Shown here in pieces: positions 40,388-48,770 of a stretch of DNA of 64,000 nucleotides. The stretch covers positions 310,001 through 374,000 of the forward strand of contig CAVXKO010000007.1 of assembly GCA_963762315.1 (NCBI GenBank), given 5' to 3'. Below the pieces are notes generated by a model. That model was not told the origin of the DNA, ran no database searches, and saw only the letters and a program-made list of their open reading frames with translations. This DNA is from RPQJ01 sp963762315. Its GTDB lineage: Bacteria; Pseudomonadota; Gammaproteobacteria; Steroidobacterales; Steroidobacteraceae. A program made the translations under genes and the position numbers. Positions within the stretch are counted from its first letter, which is position 1; each line of letters starts with the position of its first letter.

Positions 40388-42013
40388 GTGACGAAGGAAG
40401 GCAGGATCGACGCACGAGACCGGGCGCACAGCTTTGCCGCGCTGGAACGACAGCGCTTCGACCTGATCGTCATTGGCGGCGGTGTGACGGGCGCGGGCAT
40501 CGCGCGCGACGCCGCATTGCGCGGGCTGTCCGTCGCGCTGCTGGAAGGCCGCGACTTTGCGAGCGGCACCAGCAGCCGCAGTTCGAAGATGATCCACGGC
40601 GGCCTGCGGTACCTGCTGCAGGGTGACGTCGCGCTCGTAAAGGAAACCGCCTCGGAGCGTCAGATCCTGCGACGGATCGCGCCGCACCTGTCCAAGTTGG
40701 AGCCGTTCCTGATACCGACCCGAACCTCTGGCCGGACGGCAGGGCTGCGCGCGGCACTCTGGGTATACGAGAGACTCGGGAAGGTGCCGGCAGCGGAGCG
40801 TCACGTGGTCCTGGACGCGACGGAGTTGGCGCGACGTGAACCGTTTGTGAAGACGGTGGGATTGAGTGGCGCAGTCGTCTATACGGAGTTCCTGACGGAC
40901 GACGCCCGCTTGGTGGTCGCGAACCTTCGATCCGCGCAGGCGGCCGGAGCGACGATCGTGAGCTATGCGACGGTGGGGGGACTGCTGCAGGAAGCCGGGC
41001 GAACCGTCGGCATCACTGTCAGGTCGACCCTGTCGGGCGAAGACCGCGAGGCGCGCGTGATGGGACGATCGGTGGTGAGCGCGGCAGGCGTCTGGGTGGA
41101 CGAGGTGCGCTCACTCGAGGAGGGGCAGCAGGACCGTCGGCTCGTGCTGAGCCGCGGCATCCATCTCGTACTGCGCCGCGATCGCTTGCCGGTCAACGGC
41201 ACGATCGTATTGCCCACCAGCGACAAGCGCATGGCATTCGCCGTGCCTCGCGGACGCTTCACCTATCTGGGCACCACGGACGTCTTCCATGATAGGACGG
41301 AGTACTGGCCCACGTTCGAGAGGCAGGACGTGGACTACCTGCTGGCAGCCGCTGAGCGGAATCTCCGTACCGCGGCGATCGCCGAAAGCGACATTGTTGC
41401 GCTGTGGTCAGGCATCCGTCCGCTGGTTTCGCAGCCCGGCAAGAGAGCAAATGAAGTGTCGCGGAAGGACGAAATCTGGACGTCGCCCGGCGGCCTGATC
41501 TCGGTCGCCGGAGGCAAGCTGAGCGCCTATCGCGCGATGGCCGAGCACGTCGTCGATCTCGCCGTGGACAGGCTGGGCCAACCCGTCCTGCCGTGCAGTA
41601 CTGCGACGCGCCCCTTGCCGGGCAGCGAGCGGTCGCTGACTGCCGGCGAGATCGCGCGACTGAGCCCGGATCCGGTTGAGGCCGAACGACTGGTCCGGCT
41701 TTACGGTGACGAGGCGGCCGCCATCGTCGCCGATGGTGGCGGCGTGGCCGCAGAGGCGCGGCATGCCGTCACGCACGAAGGAGCCTTGATGCTGGAGGAC
41801 TACTGGGTGCGCCGCAGCGCGCGCGCCTGGTTTGACGAGCGCGCGGGACTCGATTCACTCACGCCCGCGGCGCAGGCCATGTCGACGCTCCTCGGCTGGA
41901 GCGACGCGGAGCGCGAACGGCAGATTGAACTCTGCAGATCGATCGAGCGGCAATCCCGCCGCGCGCTGAACCAGGCGCCAACCGCGAGAGCGCGTGAGAG
42001 AGACGTGTCATGA
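40388..42013 (+). CDS. glpD: FAD-dependent glycerol-3-phosphate dehydrogenase (GlpD-like)
   Basis: A flavoprotein of 541 residues that oxidises sn-glycerol-3-phosphate to dihydroxyacetone phosphate and passes electrons to quinone at the inner membrane. The dinucleotide-binding motif DLIVIGGGVTGAGIARDAAL lies near the N terminus, followed by TSSRSSKMIHGGLRYL, a GlpD signature. Later come TYLGTTDVFHD and LISVAGGKLSAYR. The C-terminal GlpD domain extends to the end. The GTG at 40388 has AAAGGG six bases upstream and gives the usual N-terminal length; an in-frame ATG at 40331 without a ribosome site is the alternative. It is the first gene of a coupled operon (ATGA overlap with the next), where it would make the DHAP needed by the next enzyme. 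Confidence 0.85.
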   Translation: MTKEGRIDARDRAHSFAALERQRFDLIVIGGGVTGAGIARDAALRGLSVALLEGRDFASGTSSRSSKMIHGGLRYLLQGDVALVKETASERQILRRIAPHLSKLEPFLIPTRTSGRTAGLRAALWVYERLGKVPAAERHVVLDATELARREPFVKTVGLSGAVVYTEFLTDDARLVVANLRSAQAAGATIVSYATVGGLLQEAGRTVGITVRSTLSGEDREARVMGRSVVSAAGVWVDEVRSLEEGQQDRRLVLSRGIHLVLRRDRLPVNGTIVLPTSDKRMAFAVPRGRFTYLGTTDVFHDRTEYWPTFERQDVDYLLAAAERNLRTAAIAESDIVALWSGIRPLVSQPGKRANEVSRKDEIWTSPGGLISVAGGKLSAYRAMAEHVVDLAVDRLGQPVLPCSTATRPLPGSERSLTAGEIARLSPDPVEAERLVRLYGDEAAAIVADGGGVAAEARHAVTHEGALMLEDYWVRRSARAWFDERAGLDSLTPAAQAMSTLLGWSDAERERQIELCRSIERQSRRALNQAPTARARERDVS

Positions 42014-43632
42014 GACGCTGGAATGGTTGGGGTGACGATGCGATTGCCGCCGCGGTGCCGGCCGGAGCGGTCGAATTCCTGAGCGCGGCGATCGGGCCGG
42101 GGACCGCCCCGCGCGACGCGACCTTTGATGAGGTCTGCGCGCGCATCGACCGCGAACAACCATCGCGGCTTGGGGGACCCTTGCCGCTCCACCCGTTGAT
42201 TTCGATCAACGCCGGGGACCGGTTGCGCTGCGGCGTCGGGCAGAGCCTGGCAGACTGGATACGACTGCGATTCGGCGACGTCGGGCGGCTGACCGACGGC
42301 GTCGCCTGGCCCGAAAATGACGCCCAGGTCCGTGAGCTGCTCGCCTGGGCGCAGCAACACGCGGTCGTGTTGATTCCGTGCGGTGGCGCCACGAGTGTCG
42401 CCGGCCACCTGATGCCACCGGCGGGCGATCGACCCTGCTTGACGCTGGACATGCGGCGCATGAACGCGCTGCTGGAATTCGACGAAACGTCGCAGCTCGC
42501 GCGGTTCCAGGCGGGCGTGACGGGACCCGCCCTGGAGGCGGCGCTGCGTGGCAGGGGCAGCATGCTCGGCCATTTCCCGCAAAGCTTCGAATACGCGACG
42601 CTGGGTGGCTGGATTGCGACGCGTTCCTCCGGTCAGCAGTCGCTGCGCTATGGCCGAATCGAGCAGCTGTTTGCCGGCGGCACGGTCGAAACGCCTCGCG
42701 GTACGTTGACGATTCCGCCGTTCGCCGCCAGCGCAGCCGGGCCCGACCTGCGCGAGTGGGTGCTTGGCTCCGAGGGGCGCCTCGGCGTGATTACCGAAGC
42801 GATCGTGCGGGTCAGCCGCCTGCCCGAGGAGGAGCGATTCGTCGGACTCTTCCTGCCCAGCTGGGACGCGGGCGTGGCTGCTGCGCGGACGCTGGCTCAA
42901 GCGCGTGTCCCGCTGTCGATGCTGCGCCTGTCGAACGAGATCGAAACGCTGACGACGCTGCGGTTGGCGGGCCATGCCGGCCAGATCGCCTGGCTGGAGC
43001 GTTTCCTTGCCTGGCGCGGTGCCGGCGAACAGAAGTGCCTCCTCATGCTGGGGCTGACCGGCACCCGCAGGCAGGTTGGCGCCGCGTGGCAGCAGGCCAA
43101 GGCGGTGCTGCGTGCTCACGGCGGCGTGTCGACCGGCACGCTGCTGGGTCGCAAATGGGCGGAGAAGCGTTTCACCGGCGTCTATCTGCGCAATGCTCTC
43201 TGGGAAGCCGGCTACGCGGTGGACACCATGGAAACGCTGGTGCCCTGGCGCTCAAGCACGGCGACCATGCGGGCAATCGAGACCGCCGGTCGTGAGGCCT
43301 TGGCCGGGCTCGGTGAACGCTGCCATGCGTATACGCACCTCTCGCACGTCTATGGCACGGGCTCGAGCGTGTACAGCACCTTTTTGTTCCGGGTCGGCAC
43401 GGATCAGGAGACCACCTGGCAGCGCTGGACCGCGCTCAAGCGTGCGGTCAGCGAGGCGATCGTCGCGAGCGGCGGCACGATCAGCCATCAGCACGGGGTC
43501 GGTCGCGATCACGCCGGCTATCTGCCGGCCGAGAAGGGCGCAGTCGGGATGGCCGCACTCAAGGCAACCTTCGATTACTTCGATCCGCGGGGCGTCCTCG
43601 CCAACGACAACCTGACGGGTCCTCCGGCATGA
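42010..43632 (+). CDS. FAD-binding oxidase of the alkylglycerone-phosphate synthase type
   Basis: A 540-residue FAD-linked oxidase (PCMH fold). It starts MRRWNGWGDD and has PCGGATSVAGHLMP as the FAD-binding loop and GHFPQSFEYATLGGWIATRS, which matches the corresponding region of alkyl-DHAP synthases. The C-terminal SHQHGVGRDHAGYL carries the His pair of that enzyme. By family it exchanges the acyl chain of acyl-DHAP for a fatty alcohol, making an ether bond. The start overlaps the GlpD stop (ATGA) and its stop overlaps the FGGY kinase start (ATGA). With GlpD giving DHAP this suggests ether-lipid precursor synthesis; D-lactate-dehydrogenase-like activity is an alternative. Confidence 0.8.
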   Translation: MRRWNGWGDDAIAAAVPAGAVEFLSAAIGPGTAPRDATFDEVCARIDREQPSRLGGPLPLHPLISINAGDRLRCGVGQSLADWIRLRFGDVGRLTDGVAWPENDAQVRELLAWAQQHAVVLIPCGGATSVAGHLMPPAGDRPCLTLDMRRMNALLEFDETSQLARFQAGVTGPALEAALRGRGSMLGHFPQSFEYATLGGWIATRSSGQQSLRYGRIEQLFAGGTVETPRGTLTIPPFAASAAGPDLREWVLGSEGRLGVITEAIVRVSRLPEEERFVGLFLPSWDAGVAAARTLAQARVPLSMLRLSNEIETLTTLRLAGHAGQIAWLERFLAWRGAGEQKCLLMLGLTGTRRQVGAAWQQAKAVLRAHGGVSTGTLLGRKWAEKRFTGVYLRNALWEAGYAVDTMETLVPWRSSTATMRAIETAGREALAGLGERCHAYTHLSHVYGTGSSVYSTFLFRVGTDQETTWQRWTALKRAVSEAIVASGGTISHQHGVGRDHAGYLPAEKGAVGMAALKATFDYFDPRGVLANDNLTGPPA

Positions 43633-45197
43633 ACGCGCAGCGCGAACTGCTGCTGTCCATCGACTGCGGCACGCAGAGCGCGCGCGCTCTGCTGTTCGAT
43701 CTGGCCGGCAATCTCGTGGCACAGACGCAGGAACCCCTGAACGATTACCGGGTACCGCAGCCTGGCTGGCTGGAGCACGACGGTGACGGCTTCTGGAACG
43801 CCGCGGCCCGCTGCTGCCGGGCACTGTGGGCGCAGCAGTCGAACTGGCGCGAGGCAGTGCGCGGTGTCGCCGTGACGACGCAGCGCGCTTCCATCATGCC
43901 GGTCGACCGCGATGGACGCTGCCTGCATCCTGCGCTGATCTGGCTCGACCAGCGCCGCGCGACGCGGTTTCCGGCGATCAAGCCCTGGTGGCAGCTGGCG
44001 ATCAAAGCGGCCCGGCAAGCCGACACCGTGAGGCACTTCCAGCGCGAAGCCGAGGTCAACTGGCTGGCGCAGCACGAGCCGGCATTGCACGCCACCACGC
44101 ACATGTACCTGCTTGTGTCGGGCTTGTTGAATCATCGGCTGACCGGCCGCTTTGTCGACTCGATCGGCTCGATGGTGGCCTACCTCCCCTTCGATTCCAG
44201 GCGACAGCGCTGGGCAGCGGCCGCCGACTGGAAGTGGCAGGCATTGGCGGTACGGCCCGAGCAACTCCCCGAACTGCTGCCAGTCGGCAGCGTGCTCGGC
44301 GAGGTGACCGCTGCCGCCAGCGCCGAGACGGGCATCCGCGCCGGTACGCCGGTGATTGCCGCGGCGGCGGACAAGGCCTGCGAGATCCTCGGCTCGGGCG
44401 CTTTGGCGTCGACCATGGGCGCGCTTTCGTATGGCACGACGGCGACGATCAACGTCACTGCGCAGACCTATCTCGAGGTCACACCGGGGATGCCGCCCTA
44501 TCCGGCTGCCGTGCCCGGCCTGTACAGCTGCGAAGTGCAGATCTTCCGCGGTTACTGGATGGTCAACTGGTTCAAGGAACAGTTCGGTCATGCAGAGCGC
44601 GCCACGGCCGAGACGCTGGGAGTCGCGCCGGAAGTGCTGTTTGACGACATGGTCGGCACGGTTCCTGCAGGATCGATGGGCCTGACCCTGCAGCCCTACT
44701 GGAGCCCGGGCCTGCGGGAGCCGGGGCCGGAAGCCAAGGGCGCGGTGATCGGGTTCGGTGACGTACACACGCGCGCGCACCTCTACCGTGCGATCCTGGA
44801 AGGACTGGCCTACGCACTGCGCGAAGGCCGCGACCGTATCGAGAAGCGCGGCCGCCTGGGCCTGACTCAACTGCGGGTCAGCGGTGGCGGCGCGCAGTCC
44901 GACGCCGCCATGCAGCTCACCGCGGATATCTTCAACCTGCCAACCGCGCGCCCGCACACGCACGAGACATCCGGGCTGGGCGCGGCCATCGACTGTGCCG
45001 TCGGTCTGGGACTGCACAAGGATTTCGATCAGGCGGTGGCGCAAATGACGCGCATTGGTCGACTTTTCGAACCCATCGCGGCGAACGTCGCCACCTACGA
45101 TGCTCTCTACGAGCGTGTCTATAAGCGGATGTATGAGCGATTGGCGCCGCTATATGCCGAGATAAGCCGGATCACCGGCTATCCGCGCCTCGACTGA
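43629..45197 (+). CDS. FGGY-family carbohydrate kinase
   Basis: A 522-residue sugar/polyol kinase. The N-terminal actin-like ATPase domain begins LLSIDCGTQSARALLFD; the second has GALSYGTTATINV and RVSGGGAQSDAAMQLTADIF, the FGGY signature, with AIDCAVGLGL near the end. It lacks strict GlpK motifs, so the substrate is not settled. In this operon a glycerol, dihydroxyacetone or alkylglycerol substrate is a reasonable inference, feeding glycerol-3-phosphate or DHAP to the neighbours. It is translationally coupled to the upstream oxidase; the HAD gene follows 13 bases after its stop. Confidence 0.88.
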   Translation: MNAQRELLLSIDCGTQSARALLFDLAGNLVAQTQEPLNDYRVPQPGWLEHDGDGFWNAAARCCRALWAQQSNWREAVRGVAVTTQRASIMPVDRDGRCLHPALIWLDQRRATRFPAIKPWWQLAIKAARQADTVRHFQREAEVNWLAQHEPALHATTHMYLLVSGLLNHRLTGRFVDSIGSMVAYLPFDSRRQRWAAAADWKWQALAVRPEQLPELLPVGSVLGEVTAAASAETGIRAGTPVIAAAADKACEILGSGALASTMGALSYGTTATINVTAQTYLEVTPGMPPYPAAVPGLYSCEVQIFRGYWMVNWFKEQFGHAERATAETLGVAPEVLFDDMVGTVPAGSMGLTLQPYWSPGLREPGPEAKGAVIGFGDVHTRAHLYRAILEGLAYALREGRDRIEKRGRLGLTQLRVSGGGAQSDAAMQLTADIFNLPTARPHTHETSGLGAAIDCAVGLGLHKDFDQAVAQMTRIGRLFEPIAANVATYDALYERVYKRMYERLAPLYAEISRITGYPRLD

Positions 45198-45210
45198 GGC
45201 TCCATGCGTC

Positions 45211-45885
45211 ATGGTGAGTCCTTGCGGCGCAGCGTTCTTCGATCTTGATGGCACCCTGATCACCGTCAATACCACGCGGCTCTGGCTTCAGCGCGAGCGG
45301 CGGCTGGGGCGTATCAGCGCCTGGGACATGGCGCAAGCGGCCGCCCGCCTTGGCGCCTATCGGCTCGGCTTGCTCGACATGGAGGCGACGCTGCGATTCG
45401 GGCTCGCCCGCTACAGAGGGCTTGCTGAAGACACGGTACGCGCTGAGACGCGAGCCTGGTGGCAAGAGGACGTGCGTCCATTCGTGGCGCCAGGTGCAAG
45501 CGCCGTGCTGGAGCGGCATCGACGCGCGGGGGAGCCGTTGGTGCTGCTCACGTCCAGTTCGCGTTACGCGGCGGAGATGGCGCGCGACGACTTCGGTCTC
45601 GACGCGGTGCTGTTCCAGGGTTTTCAGGTCGCCGATGGCCGGCTCACCGGCGAACCGGACAGGCCGATCTGCTACAGCCACGGCAAAGTTGAGGTGGCTG
45701 AAGCCTGGGCGCGCGCCAACGGAATCGAACTCGACGCGAGCAGCTATTACAGCGACAGTTCAACCGACGTGCCCATGCTGGAACGTATCGGCCGACCTTT
45801 CGCGGTTCATCCGGATCCGCGACTCGCTCGCATCGCGCGCGCCCGCCGTTGGCCAATCCTGGATTGGCGAGTCGGCGCTGGATAG
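45211..45885 (+). CDS. HAD-IB family phosphatase
   Basis: A 224-residue haloacid-dehalogenase-type phosphatase (SerB-like subfamily IB). Motif I FFDLDGTLI holds the nucleophile Asp11; motif II is VLLTSSSRY; the motif III lysine is likely in YSHGKVEVAE; motif IV is YYSDSSTDVPML. These hydrolases act on phosphoserine, lysophosphatidate or related phosphomonoesters. GAGG lies about ten bases before the ATG. As the last gene of the GlpD/AGPS-like/FGGY operon, a role in dephosphorylating an alkyl- or acyl-glycerol phosphate is plausible but not shown. Confidence 0.88.
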   Translation: MVSPCGAAFFDLDGTLITVNTTRLWLQRERRLGRISAWDMAQAAARLGAYRLGLLDMEATLRFGLARYRGLAEDTVRAETRAWWQEDVRPFVAPGASAVLERHRRAGEPLVLLTSSSRYAAEMARDDFGLDAVLFQGFQVADGRLTGEPDRPICYSHGKVEVAEAWARANGIELDASSYYSDSSTDVPMLERIGRPFAVHPDPRLARIARARRWPILDWRVGAG

Positions 45886-46051
45886 ACGTCCCCTCGCTAC
45901 AAGTAGCAGCTTGATCTTGGGGCTTTCCGGTCGTGAGTATTAGGTTCGCTGTCAACCGGCGCCGATGATTGACCTGCCCCCATGCCCCGCCTCCCCGCGA
46001 CGCACCCGGCGCAACGTCGGGCACTCCGGGTCACCGTCTGGGCCGGATTCC

Positions 46052-46166
46052 CCGCTCCGGACTCGAACCACCGACCCGATTCCCGACAGTCCGATGGTCA
46101 GCCAAAATCAGGCCAAAACGACGCCCGATGGTCCGCCGATCACGACGGAAACCTCATGAAATTCAG
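46052..46166. repeat. Dispersed repeat with tRNA-like segment, partner of 23640-23764
   Basis: Shares TCGAACCACCGA, CAGTCCGATGGTCAGCC and GCCCGATGGTCCGCCG with the copy at 23640. Here it ends about 34 bases before the left end of the intact IS481 element. The remaining spacer 45886-46051 holds nothing recognised. Confidence 0.5.
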
Positions 46167-46199
46167 AAAACTGAGCTTATCGACAGATAGCTTGCAGTT

Positions 46200-47465
46200 T
46201 ATTCCGAGCACATGGTTTACACATTTCCGCATTTGGGGGAGTACCTCCAGATGCCCTGGAACGAGTGTAAACCGATGGATGAACGCCTCCGATTCGTAGC
46301 CCGCCTGCTCGAAGGCGAGAAGATGGCGCCCCTGTGCCGGGAGTTCGGCATCTCCCGGGTCACCGGCTACAAGATCTTCGACCGGTACAAGGAGTGCGGC
46401 CTCGACGGCCTCCACGACCGCAGCAAGGCCCCGTACCGCCAGGCCAACAAGCTGCCGTTCCAGGTCGAGCGGGCGATCCTCGGGATCAAGAAGGAGTACC
46501 CAACCTGGGGCGCACCGAAGATCCGCGACAAGCTGATCCGCGAGTACCCGATGATCCCGCCGCCCGCGGTGAGCACGATCCACGCCGCGCTCGATCGCAA
46601 CGGCCTCATCAAGCGGCGCAAGCGCCGCCGCTACAAGGCCTGCGGCACGCCCCTCACCGCAGCTCTGGCTCCCAACGAGCTCTGGTGCGCCGACTACAAG
46701 GGCGAGTTCCTGCTCGGCAACCGCCAGTACTGCTACCCGCTCACCGTCACCGACTATCGCTCGCGCTACCTGCTCACCTGCGAAGGCCTCGAGTCGACGA
46801 AGTCGAAGTTCGCGTTCTCCGTGTTCGAGCGCACGTTCCGCGACTTTGGCCTCCCGGCCGCGATCCGCACCGACAACGGCATCCCCTTCGCCGCGCCGTG
46901 GGCGATGTTCGGGCTCTCGCGCCTGGCGGTGTGGTGGCTGCGCCTAGGGATCCGCCTGCAACGCATCAAGCCCGGCAAGCCGCAGCAGAACGGCCGCCAC
47001 GAGCGCATGCACCTCACGCTCAAGAACGAGACGACCAAGCCCGCCGCGTTCAACTTCCTGCAGCAGCAGGAGCGGTTCGAGGACTTCATCCGCGTTTACA
47101 ACCAGGAGCGGCCGCACCAGGCGCTCGGCGGGCTGTATCCGGCCGAGATCTATACACCTTCAGCGCGTCCTTACGCGCCGCCGCTCGATCCCGAGTACCC
47201 GTTCCACGATCGCACCGTGCGTATCACGCGCTGCGGCCGCATCTGCGTCGGCAGCCGCAAGATCAATCTGAGTACGTCGCTGGCCGAGCAGCTGGTGGGC
47301 ATCCGCGAGGTCGACGACCAGGTCTGGCAGGTCAGCTTCCTGGAGTACGATCTGGGGTACTTCGATCGAGACGAGGATCGGGTGGAGCCCGGTCCCAATC
47401 CCTTCGCCCCGGACACAGTGTTAACCATGTGTCCGGAATGAGATGTAAACCATGTGATCGGAATA
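46200..47465 (+). mobile_element. Intact IS481-family insertion sequence, 1266 bp
   Basis: The outer ends 46200-46221 (TATTCCGAGCACATGGTTT..) and 47444-47465 are inverted repeats matching at 21 of 22 positions. One full-length transposase gene lies inside. The right end is only 13 bases from the CCA end of tRNA-Phe. A second, inner end-like motif (TTAACCATGTGTCCGGAAT, 47421-47439) resembles the ends left at 23.6, 25.8 and 28.9 kb. Confidence 0.85.
46251..47441 (+). CDS. IS481-family transposase
   Basis: A 396-residue DDE transposase. The N-terminal helix-turn-helix is MDERLRFVARLLEGEKMAPL followed by CREFGISRVTGYKIFDRY. The rve core has DDE residues in NELWCADYKGEF, AIRTDNGIPFAAPWA and NGRHERMHLTLKNET, with YNQERPHQALGGLYPAEIY after it. 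A C-terminal domain (TRCGRICVGSRKINLSTSL) is the part found as stumps elsewhere in the window. GGGGGAG lies nine bases before the ATG at 46251. All catalytic residues are present, so the element may be active and is a candidate source of the stumps. Confidence 0.92.
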   Translation: MPWNECKPMDERLRFVARLLEGEKMAPLCREFGISRVTGYKIFDRYKECGLDGLHDRSKAPYRQANKLPFQVERAILGIKKEYPTWGAPKIRDKLIREYPMIPPPAVSTIHAALDRNGLIKRRKRRRYKACGTPLTAALAPNELWCADYKGEFLLGNRQYCYPLTVTDYRSRYLLTCEGLESTKSKFAFSVFERTFRDFGLPAAIRTDNGIPFAAPWAMFGLSRLAVWWLRLGIRLQRIKPGKPQQNGRHERMHLTLKNETTKPAAFNFLQQQERFEDFIRVYNQERPHQALGGLYPAEIYTPSARPYAPPLDPEYPFHDRTVRITRCGRICVGSRKINLSTSLAEQLVGIREVDDQVWQVSFLEYDLGYFDRDEDRVEPGPNPFAPDTVLTMCPE

Positions 47466-47478
47466 CACCAGTTGGAAG

Positions 47479-47554
47479 TGGTGGCCAGGGACGGAATCGA
47501 ACCATCGACACGCGGATTTTCAATCCGCTGCTCTACCAACTGAGCTACCTGGCC
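47479..47554 (-). tRNA. tRNA-Phe (anticodon GAA)
   Basis: A complete 76-base tRNA with encoded CCA. The acceptor stem begins GGCCAGG and closes with CCTGGCC plus discriminator A. The D-arm has AGCTCAGTTGGTAGAGC. The anticodon stem-loop is GCGGA-TTGAAAA-TCCGC, with anticodon GAA at 47519-47521. The T-arm has the GGTTCGATTCC region. A promoter-like sequence lies upstream. The IS481 element is inserted 13 bases beyond the 3' end, so the original downstream sequence and any terminator are displaced. Confidence 0.97.
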
Positions 47555-47598
47555 ACGGTAGACAGGCCCAGCAGAGGGCTGGGCCAATGAGGGCCGGA

Positions 47599-47627
47599 AT
47601 TAGACCCGAGGGGTGTCCGGTCGTCAA
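47599..47627 (-). promoter_or_regulatory. Sigma-70 promoter of tRNA-Phe
   Basis: On the minus strand TTGACG, a 17-base spacer and TCTAAT, each one base from consensus, lie 45 bases upstream of the tRNA 5' end. Between promoter and tRNA is a dyad GGCCCAGC/GCTGGGCC (47565-47585), which could be a leader hairpin. Confidence 0.8.
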
Positions 47628-47770
47628 GAACGGGTACCCGGGCAAATCACGGCATTTCCATGCGTGTGGCCTGCTGCCAGCGAATACCTGATGTCGTGAA
47701 ATGATCGGCAACCCGCCTGCGCCGAATGTGCCTTACACTATGTAAGGATTCCATGATTCGGTAAGGCGCC

Positions 47771-48031
47771 ATGAGCGAAGCCAAGATGACGAGCAAGGGA
47801 CAGATTACGGTTCCAAAGGACGTACGACTCAGGCTTGGGCTGAAGCCCGGTGATCGCGTCAGGTTCATCGTGGAAGGTGACGGTCGCGTCAGGCTCTTGC
47901 CGGCCAAGCGAGACATCTCCGAACTCGTGGGCATCCTGCCGAAGCCAAAGCGGGCGCTGACCATCGAGGAGATGAACGAGGCCGTCGGTCGAGCAATCGC
48001 TGCAAAGTACGCGCGCCATGATCGGGATTGA
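47771..48031 (+). CDS. AbrB/MazE-type antitoxin
   Basis: An 86-residue swapped-hairpin DNA-binding protein: MTSKGQITVPKDVRLRLGL and KPGDRVRFIVEGDGRVRLLP are the SpoVT-AbrB signature. The C-terminal part (PKPKRALTIEEMNEAVGR) is the toxin-binding tail typical of VapB antitoxins of this class. The start overlaps nothing; the 3' end overlaps the PIN toxin by 14 bases. Such antitoxins repress their own promoter. This is the second toxin-antitoxin pair of the window and lies on the other side of tRNA-Phe from the IS481 element. Confidence 0.88.
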   Translation: MSEAKMTSKGQITVPKDVRLRLGLKPGDRVRFIVEGDGRVRLLPAKRDISELVGILPKPKRALTIEEMNEAVGRAIAAKYARHDRD

Positions 48032-48422
48032 TACCAACGTCCTGGTCCGGCTGATCGTTGCGGATGAACCCCGGCAGACGGCCGCCGCCCGATCGTTCAT
48101 TCGCGAGCACTGCTCGTCCGAAGATCCCGGCCTCGTGTCGAACGTCGTGCTTGCCGAGATCGCCTGGACGCTTGCGACCGGATACGGTTTCTCGAGGAAT
48201 CAGATCGCCGACGCGATCGACCAGATCATGGAAACCATCCAGCTGCAGATCGAGTCGTCGACCGATGTTGCTGCGGCCCTGATTCAATACCGGGCCGGAC
48301 CTGCGGACTTCGCGGACTGCCTGTTGGGCCAGTCAAACCAGACGGCCGGTTGCACCCACACCGTGACCTTCGACCGCAAGGCGGCGAAGCTGAAGGAATT
48401 CAAGCTGCTCACGGGCGGCTGA
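48018..48422 (+). CDS. vapC: PIN-domain toxin (VapC-like)
   Basis: A 134-residue PIN ribonuclease. Acidic residues are in MIGIDTNVLVRLIV, in VLAEIAWTL, and in RAGPADFADCLL near residue 101; HTVTFDRKAAKL completes the C-terminal region. By family it is an Mg2+-dependent endoribonuclease inhibited by the upstream antitoxin. Its start lies inside the antitoxin gene (14-base overlap), so the two are translationally coupled. Confidence 0.88.
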   Translation: MIGIDTNVLVRLIVADEPRQTAAARSFIREHCSSEDPGLVSNVVLAEIAWTLATGYGFSRNQIADAIDQIMETIQLQIESSTDVAAALIQYRAGPADFADCLLGQSNQTAGCTHTVTFDRKAAKLKEFKLLTGG

Positions 48423-48442
48423 AAGGCGCGCTCGGCAAGACG

Positions 48443-48710
48443 TCAACGCAGCTGGCTGTCCTTGCTGCCGCGGCGGTTATAGGGGCTTGTCGCCTGGGCC
48501 TGGCGGTCGACCTCGTCCTGGCACGCGATGCACAGCCGAACGCCGGGAACGGCCAGCCTGGCGTGCCTCGGGGATGGCCTCGCCGCATTCCTCGCAATGC
48601 GTCAGGCTCGGCCCGCTCGGCAGCTGGGCGCGGGCGCGCTTGATCGCGTCCTCGATGCTGTCGTCGATCTGCTGCTGTACGGCGCCGTCGCCGGCCCAAC
48701 CTGTTGCCAT
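48443..48710 (-). CDS. DksA/TraR-type C4 zinc-finger protein (frameshifted)
   Basis: About 88 residues once a one-base change near 48555 is corrected. The N part reads QQQIDDSIEDAIKRARAQLP then THCEECGEAIPEARQA, with the first CxxC pair; in the next frame it continues AVPGVRLCIACQDEVDRQAQ with the second CxxC pair. This is the short TraR/YbiI-like form of the DksA zinc-finger family, which in related proteins contacts RNA polymerase. The start at 48710 lies just beside a REP repeat. The intact second zinc pair beyond the frame change suggests a sequence error. Confidence 0.7.
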
Positions 48711-48717
48711 GACGAGA

Positions 48718-48762
48718 CCCTCACCCGGCTGTTGCCGACCTCTCCCGCAAGCGGGAGAGGTG
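48718..48762. repeat. REP-like palindromic repeat
   Basis: CCCTCACCC lead followed by the hairpin CTCTCCCGC-aa-GCGGGAGAG. It lies between the zinc-finger gene start and the end of the class V aminotransferase gene. Same family as the clusters at 50499, 52418, 55000, 59361, 59676 and 63868. Confidence 0.8.
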
Positions 48763-48770
48763 AAGAAATC

